Shown: piece after piece, positions 6,780 through 10,993 of the stretch
Position numbering within the stretch: the stretch's first letter is position 1
How the letters are laid out: the number at the start of each line of letters is the position of its first letter
From: Rhodoferax sp.
GTDB taxonomy: Bacteria; Pseudomonadota; Gammaproteobacteria; Burkholderiales; Burkholderiaceae_C
Assembly (NCBI GenBank): GCA_028711355.1
Contig: JAQTSL010000102.1
Span: forward strand, 1-10,993
DNA length: 10,993 nt
Direction of reading: 5' to 3'
Notes under the pieces: model-generated
Seen by the model: only the letters and a program-made list of their open reading frames with translations
Told to the model about the DNA's origin: nothing
Database searches by the model: none
Made by a program: the position numbers and the translations under genes

Positions 6780-7693
6780 CGCATCCCGACCAGCAACTGG
6801 GTCAGGTTATGGTTCATCATCTTGAGGTAAGTGGGCGCCGGGCCACTGGCCTCTGAAAGCGCATCTGAATACAGCGTCGCCCCGACGCTGACACCGGCAT
6901 CCTTGCTGAGTTGCTCAATAAGCTTGGGGTTGCTCATGTTCTCCACAAAAACCGCCTTGATTTTTTCACGCTTGATCTGGCGGATCAGCTCGGCCACGTG
7001 TTTGGCGCTGGGTTCGCTGTCGGTGTTGACGCCTTCGGGCGCCAGCATGGTGATACCGTAGCGTGCCGCCAGGTAGCCAAACGCATCGTGCGAGGTGATG
7101 ACCTTGCGCTGGGCGGGCCCAATGGCACCCAACTGCACTTGCGTCTGCGCATCAAAGTCTTTGAGCTGCTTGGCATAAGCCGCAGCATTGGCCTGGTAGG
7201 TGGCGGAGCCACTGGGGTCGGCTTTGGCCAGTCCAGCAGCAATGTTGGTCACATACTGCACCACGTTGAGCGGGTTTTGCCAAGCGTGGGGGTCGGTCTC
7301 GGTGTGAGCGTTGACGTGGTCATGGCCGGCCTCAGTCGCCATTTGACGAGCTTTTACACCCTGCGAGGCCACCACGGTTTCGCCCTTGTAACCCGCTGAT
7401 TTGGCCAGCTTTTGCGCCCAGGGCTCAAAGCTCAGGCCATTGACCACAAACACGCGCGCACCCAGCACGGCTTTGGCATCCGTTGGGCTGGGGGTGAATT
7501 CATGCGCGTCGGCATCGGGGCCGGCCAGGGTGGTGACCTTGACCCGCGCGCCACCCACCACCTGAACCAGGTCCGCCAAAATACTGAAGGAGGCCACCAC
7601 CGGGATTGGCTCACCCGCTTGGCAGAGCGATAGCCACAGGCTGCTAGCGGCCAGCGCCGCGAAGGTCAAACGTTTCAGTGTTGAGTGTTTCAT
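6770..7693 (-). CDS. znuA: Zinc (metal) ABC transporter substrate-binding protein ZnuA
   Basis: A 307-aa periplasmic metal-binding protein of the cluster A-I (TroA/ZnuA) family that delivers Zn2+ to ZnuBC. Residues 1-26 form a signal peptide (charged MKHSTLKR, hydrophobic core, CQA then GEPIPVV). The metal ligands of the fold are all present: H64 in DAHEF, H136 in DPHAWQNP, H202 in TSHDAF and D277 in YSDAL. The usual His-rich loop before the second ligand is short (GHDHVNAH, 123-130). Mn2+ cannot be excluded from sequence alone, but zur and znuCB nearby favour zinc. Its AAAGGG ribosome site directly abuts one arm of a fold-back repeat, and the gene is separated from znuB by 412 bp filled with repeats. 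No clear promoter or Zur box is visible immediately upstream. Confidence 0.93.
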   Translation of the reverse strand: MKHSTLKRLTFAALAASSLWLSLCQAGEPIPVVASFSILADLVQVVGGARVKVTTLAGPDADAHEFTPSPTDAKAVLGARVFVVNGLSFEPWAQKLAKSAGYKGETVVASQGVKARQMATEAGHDHVNAHTETDPHAWQNPLNVVQYVTNIAAGLAKADPSGSATYQANAAAYAKQLKDFDAQTQVQLGAIGPAQRKVITSHDAFGYLAARYGITMLAPEGVNTDSEPSAKHVAELIRQIKREKIKAVFVENMSNPKLIEQLSKDAGVSVGATLYSDALSEASGPAPTYLKMMNHNLTQLLVGMRKN

Positions 7694-7704
7694 GAATGCC
7701 CTTT

Positions 7705-7881
7705 AACCGAGATTGTCCATTAGGGTTTGGCGGGAAGGCGGATGCAGTGGCGAGCCAGTTTTGGCCTGACTGAGGCGCTCATAGCTTGGGCTATGGGCAA
7801 CGAAGAAGGCCAAAAATGGCCGCCAATGCGCCGCTTGCACCCAAACAGCGCCGAAGGCGCGCCTAATGGACAATCTCGGTT
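7705..7881. repeat. 177-bp fold-back element, copy 2 (upstream of znuA)
   Basis: The perfect 20-bp terminal inverted repeat AACCGAGATTGTCCATTAGG (7705-7724) pairs with 7862-7881. The middle stem GCCAGTTTTGGCC (7754-7766) pairs with GGCCAAAAATGGC (7808-7820) with one mismatch. The inner hairpin is GCTCATAGC/GCTATGGGC (7777-7785 with 7790-7798), and the side hairpin is GCGCC-GAA-GGCGC (7848-7860). Compared with copy 1 the stems show paired changes (AAA/TTT to TTG/CAA in the outer stem; two pairs in the GAA hairpin; one in the inner hairpin), so pairing is kept while sequence diverges. Its left end lies 12 bp from the znuA ATG, so it occupies the znuA leader position. TTA flanks both ends. Confidence 0.85.
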
Positions 7882-7885
7882 TAAC

Positions 7886-7975
7886 GTGAAACAACAGGTT
7901 GTCAAACCGGGCCACGACCCGGTATCCAGTGAATCCGGACTGCACTGGATTGCGGGTCGGGGCCCGCAATGACAG
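7886..7975. repeat. Two-hairpin repeat, copy A
   Basis: A repeat of about 90 bp, beginning GTGAAA and ending GCAATGACAG, with a second copy at 10582-10670. It holds hairpin TACCGGG/CCCGGTA in copy B (ACCGGG/CCCGGT here) with loop CCACGA, a central CCAGTG/CACTGG stem, and ATTGCGGG/CCCGCAAT with loop TCGGGG. It starts 4 bp after the end of fold-back copy 2. It resembles the dispersed 'CCGGGTC...GACCCGG'-type intergenic repeats of many proteobacteria. No ORF is seen. Confidence 0.8.
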
Positions 7976-8105
7976 CAGCGGGGCGGATCCCAATTCGGGG
8001 CAAGACATTTGAGTTGGTCAGGGCAGGTGCACCGAATTGGGCTCTGACCCCAATTTTGCGGCTGGTACAGACGATCTGTATTTGAACCTTCGGGGTGTTG
8101 CATAG
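7976..8105. repeat. Non-coding remnant with REP-like palindrome between znuB and znuA
   Basis: No plausible gene lies here. AATTGGG (8035-8041) and CCCAATT (8049-8055) form a 7-bp hairpin around CTCTGAC. A perfect 10-bp inverted repeat CCCAATTCGG (7989-7998) / CCGAATTGGG (8032-8041) competes with it. The TTGGGGTCAGAGCCC-type core (reverse strand) is reminiscent, from memory, of REP sequences linked to RAYT transposases. With the two repeats to its left, this fills the 412-bp znuB-znuA gap. Confidence 0.5.
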
Positions 8106-9008
8106 TCAGCCAACCCGGTGGGGGTGTTTTAGTCGCTGCGGTAGCCAGCCGCCGGGCGACAACAGCAGTGACAGCAGGTACAGCACACCGGCGCAGCCAA
8201 TAATGGTCGGCCCGCTGGGCGTGTCCAGGTGGTACGACAGCAGCAGCCCGGTCACGCCCGCCACCGCCGCTTGCACACTGGCGTTGAGCAGTTGCGCGGG
8301 CAGGCTTTCATGCCACAGCCGGGCCGATACCGCCGGCAGCATCATCAGGCCGACCGCCATCAGCGTGCCCAGGGTCTGAAAGCCCGCCACCAGGTTGACC
8401 ACCACCAACATCAAAAACAGTTGTTGCCACAGCCACGGTCGGCTGCCTGAACCGGTAGCCGATGCCGCCAGAAACACCGGGTCAAAGGTTTCCAGCACGA
8501 TCCCGCGGTAAAGTGCAGCCAGCAGCAGCACGCTGACGCTGGCCACCCCGGCCACCAGCAGCAGCCCGGCCTCATCTACACCTAAAGCGCTGCCAAACAA
8601 AATATGCAGCAGATCAAGCTGACTGCCTTGACGTGAAATCAGCATCACCCCGAGCGCCAGCGCCAACAGATACAGCGCTGCCAGGCTGGCGTCTTCCTTG
8701 AGCTGGGTGCTGCGGCTGATGAGGCCGGCCAGCGCGGCCACGGCCAGACCCGCCAGCACCCCACCTGCGGCCATGGCTGGCAGCGACAGGCCGGCCAGCA
8801 GATACGCCACGGCTACGCCGGGCAGCACCGCGTGGCTGAGCGCGTCGCCCAGCAGGCTCATGCGGCGCAGCGTCAGAAGCACGCCCAGCGGCGCAGCACT
8901 CAGGGCCAGTGCCAGCGTGGCCACCAGCGCGCGGCGCATGAAGACGAATTCGGCAAACGGGCCGATCAACAGATGCCACAAGCCGGTCGTGTCGCTGATG
9001 GCATTCAT
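8106..9008 (-). CDS. znuB: Zinc ABC transporter permease ZnuB
   Basis: A 300-aa inner-membrane permease of the ABC-3 family (ZnuB/TroC/MntB), the channel subunit for metal import. The sequence is very hydrophobic with about eight predicted membrane helices. It contains the family-typical MSLLGDALSHAVLPGVAVAYLL block (about residues 50-71; cytoplasmic coupling region) and the QTLGTLMAVGLMMLPA segment near the C-terminal third. Start and stop fit the family length. The ATG overlaps the znuC stop in an ATGA arrangement, indicating translational coupling and fixed stoichiometry with the ATPase. The stop is followed by 412 bp of repeats before znuA. Zn rather than Mn specificity is inferred from the adjacent zur. 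Confidence 0.93.
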   Translation of the reverse strand: MNAISDTTGLWHLLIGPFAEFVFMRRALVATLALALSAAPLGVLLTLRRMSLLGDALSHAVLPGVAVAYLLAGLSLPAMAAGGVLAGLAVAALAGLISRSTQLKEDASLAALYLLALALGVMLISRQGSQLDLLHILFGSALGVDEAGLLLVAGVASVSVLLLAALYRGIVLETFDPVFLAASATGSGSRPWLWQQLFLMLVVVNLVAGFQTLGTLMAVGLMMLPAVSARLWHESLPAQLLNASVQAAVAGVTGLLLSYHLDTPSGPTIIGCAGVLYLLSLLLSPGGWLPQRLKHPHRVG

Positions 9009-9742
9009 GCTGCGGTTTCATCGACATGGCACAACTCAGCCTGGTCGTCCCAGGCTTCGGCCAATGCCCGGGCGCGTTGCAAATTGGGCTGCGTTAGCAC
9101 CCGTGCGGTCGGGCCCCAGGCGACCAGCTCGCGCGCCAACAACACGGTTTGCTCAAAGTGCGTCTGTACCTGCGCGTCGTCGTGTAGCACCGCCACCACG
9201 GTACGACCCTGCGCGTGCCATTGGTGAATCAGTGCCAACAGCGCCGCGGTGGTGCGACTGTCCAGCGCAGTAAACGGCTCGTCGAGCAAGATCAGGTCGG
9301 CGTCTTGCAACATCAGGCGGGCAAACAGCACGCGCTGAAACTGCCCGCTCGACAGGGTGCCCACCAGGCGCGTTTCAAACCCTTGCAGTCCAACCGACTG
9401 GATGGCCGCTTGGGCGCGCGTCAGCAATGCGTCGTCAACACCGCCCCAAGCGCCCAGAGTGCCCCAGCCGCCTAGTAACACCACATCTTGCACCTGTATC
9501 GGAAAGCTGCGCTCCAGTTCGGAAACTTGTGGCAAAAAGGCAATGCGCTGGCGCGCGGCCTGCACCTGGATGCGTCCACCCGACCGCTTGACCAGTCCCA
9601 TGATGCTTTTGAGCAGCGTGCTTTTGCCCGAGCCGTTGGGGCCGATCACCGCCGTCAGCGATCCCGCTTGAAACCGGCCGCTGATATGGTGCAGCGCCGG
9701 GTGCTGGCGGTAACTGACCGTCAGGTTGTCCAGTGTCACCAC
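9005..9742 (-). CDS. znuC: Zinc ABC transporter ATP-binding protein ZnuC
   Basis: A 245-aa ATPase of a metal-import ABC transporter. Walker A is GPNGSGKST (34-42), the Q-loop glutamine is Q72, the signature is LSSGQFQR (130-137), Walker B is LILLDEP (150-156) and an H-loop VAVLHDD follows. The signature has Ser instead of the usual second Gly (LSGGQ), a conservative change. I chose GTG 9742 because GGGGGG lies eight bases upstream and it yields MVTLDNLTVSY. The adjacent GTG at 9739 is the alternative and sits in a GTGA overlap with the preceding small gene. A longer reading from ATG 9823 would add 27 residues translated from inside that gene. The stop overlaps the znuB start (ATGA). Confidence 0.92.
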   Translation of the reverse strand: MVTLDNLTVSYRQHPALHHISGRFQAGSLTAVIGPNGSGKSTLLKSIMGLVKRSGGRIQVQAARQRIAFLPQVSELERSFPIQVQDVVLLGGWGTLGAWGGVDDALLTRAQAAIQSVGLQGFETRLVGTLSSGQFQRVLFARLMLQDADLILLDEPFTALDSRTTAALLALIHQWHAQGRTVVAVLHDDAQVQTHFEQTVLLARELVAWGPTARVLTQPNLQRARALAEAWDDQAELCHVDETAA

Positions 9743-9951
9743 CGTGCCAGCCCCCCTTGCGCCCAGGCAACTGCCAGCCACAAAGCAACGACCAGCGGCA
9801 ACACCACCAAGACCCGCCGCCACGCCGGCCAGGCCAGCACGCTTGAGCGCAGGGGTGCGTGTGCTGGAGCATTGCTGTGGTCGTGCTGCTGTTTGAGGTT
9901 GTTCGCTGGCACAGGCGGGTGCACTGGGTGGTGGGAATGTTGGGGTGTCAT
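9736..9951 (-). CDS. Small His-rich single-pass membrane protein, first gene of the znu operon
   Basis: A 71-aa protein I do not recognise. The N-terminal 31 residues hold seven His (H5, H7, H8, H11, H23, H25, H31) in a Pro/Asn/Gln-rich tail starting MTPQHSHHPVHPP, suited to binding Zn2+ or a similar metal. A basic stretch (WPAWRR) leads to one hydrophobic helix (VLVVLPLVVALWLAVAWA) and a short end, ARW. The stop overlaps the znuC GTG (GTGA), which argues strongly for a real, co-translated gene. The frame extends to a TTG at 9978, adding nine residues; ATG 9951 is preferred, though its ribosome site is poor. It faces zur across a candidate operator. A zinc-buffering or transporter-accessory role is inference only. 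Confidence 0.65.
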   Translation of the reverse strand: MTPQHSHHPVHPPVPANNLKQQHDHSNAPAHAPLRSSVLAWPAWRRVLVVLPLVVALWLAVAWAQGGLARW

Positions 9952-9999
9952 GTCAGCGCTGGCTGCGTCATAATGCAACTTGATGGCAATAGAGTTTAT

Positions 10000-10014
10000 C
10001 GCAACTTAGTTGCG
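10000..10014. promoter_or_regulatory. Candidate Zur operator between zur and the znu operon
   Basis: CGCAACTTAGTTGCG is a perfect 15-bp palindrome (7+1+7). It lies 34 bp before the zur start and 48 bp before the ATG of the divergent small gene, so one site could control both directions. A second GCAACTT occurs at 9975-9981, 26 bp away, within a weaker palindrome, and another TTGCG follows at 10019-10023. Fur-family dimers bind such symmetric sites. Assignment to Zur is from context. Sigma-70 boxes here are not convincing. Confidence 0.5.
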
Positions 10015-10048
10015 CTAATTGCGTTCATCATCATTTTTTGCTGGATAC

Positions 10049-10585
10049 ATGCCTAAACCTCGTCCCAAGATAGCTACAGACCCGATTGACGCGCTGCTGT
10101 CAGCCCATGGTCTGCGCCGCACGGTGGCGGGCCGACGCGTGCTGGGCTGGTTTTTGGCGCACCCGGACACCAGCCTTACCCATGCTCAGTTGCAGTCTGC
10201 TTTGCAGAACGAAACGCCGGATGGTGCCGACGCACTGGCACTGGACCGCGTCACGCTGTACCGCCTGATTGACCGGTTGACGCAAGTTGGCTTGCTGTTG
10301 TGCCGAGTTGATAGCCAGCGGGTACGCCGTTTTCAGTCGATGCCTGAGAGCGTTCACACGCTGCCCCACTTTGAGTGCCAAAACTGTCACCGTGACCAGC
10401 CGCTGGTGGGCGCCTTGTCGGCCGACGCGCACGATCTTGAGTTGGCGGCGCACAACGCGTTGCGCGCGCTGCAGGCATTGGGTTACCAGGGTTTGAGTCT
10501 GGATGTGGCGGTACGTGGGGTGTGCGCTGATTGCGCCAGCGCAACTGCAATCCTGCCGACGCCGCCGTCACTGCCGCTAATGTGA
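10049..10585 (+). CDS. zur: Zinc uptake regulator Zur (Fur family)
   Basis: A 178-aa Fur-family repressor. The N-terminal winged helix (about 10-95) has the recognition-helix segment LDRVTLYRLIDRLTQVGLL (65-83), equivalent to the DRxTVYRTL motif of Fur. The C-terminal dimerisation/metal domain carries two CxxC pairs, C110-C113 (FECQNCH) and C159-C162 (GVCADC), which form the structural Zn site, and nearby H103 and H107 as possible sensor ligands. Divergent znuCB genes and nearby znuA identify it as Zur rather than iron Fur. The start is ATG 10049, with a weak ribosome site; an upstream in-frame start at 10019 would run back towards the operator. The stop codon lies inside the first bases of a dispersed repeat, so the C-terminal tail TAILPTPPSLPLM may have been shaped by its insertion. 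Confidence 0.92.
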   Translation: MPKPRPKIATDPIDALLSAHGLRRTVAGRRVLGWFLAHPDTSLTHAQLQSALQNETPDGADALALDRVTLYRLIDRLTQVGLLLCRVDSQRVRRFQSMPESVHTLPHFECQNCHRDQPLVGALSADAHDLELAAHNALRALQALGYQGLSLDVAVRGVCADCASATAILPTPPSLPLM

Positions 10586-10670
10586 AAGAACAGGTTGTCA
10601 TACCGGGCCACGACCCGGTATCCATGAATTTTGGCGCACTGGAACAGCGGATCGGGGTCCGCAATGACAG
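10582..10670. repeat. Two-hairpin repeat, copy B (overlaps the zur stop)
   Basis: The second copy of the repeat at 7886-7975, in the same orientation. TACCGGG/CCCGGTA is a perfect 7-bp stem with the identical CCACGA loop. The second hairpin reads GCGGA-TCGGGG-TCCGC where copy A has GCGGG and CCCGC, a compensatory change with an unchanged loop. The leading GTGA contains the zur stop codon (10583-10585). Confidence 0.8.
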
Positions 10671-10815
10671 CCATCTTTCATGCTTCGGGGCGGCATCAAT
10701 GCCACGAGCGTTAACTTGACGCTTGCTTGATATTTGTCAGATGCTTTACAGTGCGGATGGCGCACATTCGAGCCTTATTCTTAACATTTTTCATCTTTTG
10801 CGGGGAACATCTACC

Positions 10816-10959
10816 ATGAAAGCAATTCAGGATCTTTTTTCTACCGACTACGGCATGATGAGTTTCATCATCATTGCGGCCATTGTGGTGGGGTCGATTG
10901 GCGCCTACTTTGTGCTGGTCAAGAAGATGGACGAGTCGGCCGCCAATAGCAAAAAGTAG
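10816..10959 (+). CDS. DUF3149 small membrane protein
   Basis: A 47-aa protein starting MKAIQDLFSTDYGMMSF, followed by one membrane helix (IIIAAIVVGSIGAYFVLV) and a charged tail, VKKMDESAANSKK. This matches the short DUF3149 family (an LFSTDxGLMS-type amino-terminal motif before a single helix), common in betaproteobacteria and of unknown function. The start is ATG 10816, with GGGGAA 10 bases upstream. The frame is open further upstream to 10723, but that part looks like leader, not protein. No convincing sigma-70 promoter was found between the repeat at 10670 and the start. A GC-rich hairpin follows the stop. Confidence 0.85.
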   Translation: MKAIQDLFSTDYGMMSFIIIAAIVVGSIGAYFVLVKKMDESAANSKK

Positions 10960-10963
10960 CCGC

Positions 10964-10983
10964 GCAGCGCCTTGCGGCGCTGC
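10964..10983 (+). terminator. GC-rich hairpin after the DUF3149 gene
   Basis: GCAGCGCC (10964-10971) pairs perfectly with GGCGCTGC (10976-10983) around loop TTGC, four bases after the stop codon. No T-run is seen before the window ends, so terminator function is uncertain. Confidence 0.45.
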
Positions 10984-10993
10984 TGTCGGTCGG

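Noticed and set aside
7600..7693. ZnuA as a lipoprotein (Cys24 in LSLCQA)
   Set aside because: The residue before Cys is Leu, not the Gly/Ala/Ser of a lipobox, and a signal peptidase I site CQA-GE fits better.
9859..10056. Open frames on the + strand across the His-rich gene and operator
   Set aside because: They run through the divergent promoter region, lack motifs and ribosome sites, and overlap a better-supported - strand gene.
10723..10815. N-terminal extension of the DUF3149 protein
   Set aside because: The extra 31 residues are not family-like, while ATG 10816 has a ribosome site and matches the family start.

Overview
The window looks like a chromosomal segment of a betaproteobacterium of the order Burkholderiales, most likely Comamonadaceae (Rhodoferax/Polaromonas type). 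The basis is gene content and order (CinA-like gene, glnA, a DUF4124 gene, glnL-glnG, msrA, then zur and a metal ABC transporter), the protein sequence style, and several kinds of dispersed hairpin repeats in the non-coding DNA that I associate, from memory, with that family. No database search was possible.

Left part (1-5833), nitrogen control, all on the + strand: a stand-alone molybdopterin-binding/CinA-type protein; glnA (adenylylatable glutamine synthetase) behind a textbook sigma-54 promoter with candidate NtrC sites; an intrinsic terminator; a small exported DUF4124 coiled-coil protein; then glnL (NtrB, PAS-histidine kinase) and glnG (NtrC, receiver-AAA+-Fis), joined by a one-base stop/start overlap. 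NtrB/NtrC should activate the sigma-54 promoter of glnA, so this is a self-contained regulatory unit. msrA (5850-6392) follows glnG closely.

Right part (6393-10993), zinc control: zur (+ strand, 10049) faces a - strand operon of a small His-rich membrane protein, znuC and znuB, linked by GTGA and ATGA overlaps. znuA (- strand, 6770-7693) lies 412 bp further downstream. The divergent zur/operon region holds a perfect 15-bp palindrome that is a good candidate Zur operator. A 47-aa DUF3149 membrane protein closes the window.

The most unusual part is the non-coding DNA around znuA. The gene is bracketed, 12-13 bp from each end, by two diverged copies of a 177-bp fold-back element. Their stems differ by compensatory base-pair changes while loops and arms are kept. 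Stacked beside them are a 61-bp tandem repeat made of near-perfect hairpins, a separate ~90-bp two-hairpin repeat (two copies, one of which supplies the zur stop codon), and another REP-like palindrome. A low-GC hairpin-bearing stretch is also translated in frame as part of the NtrC linker.
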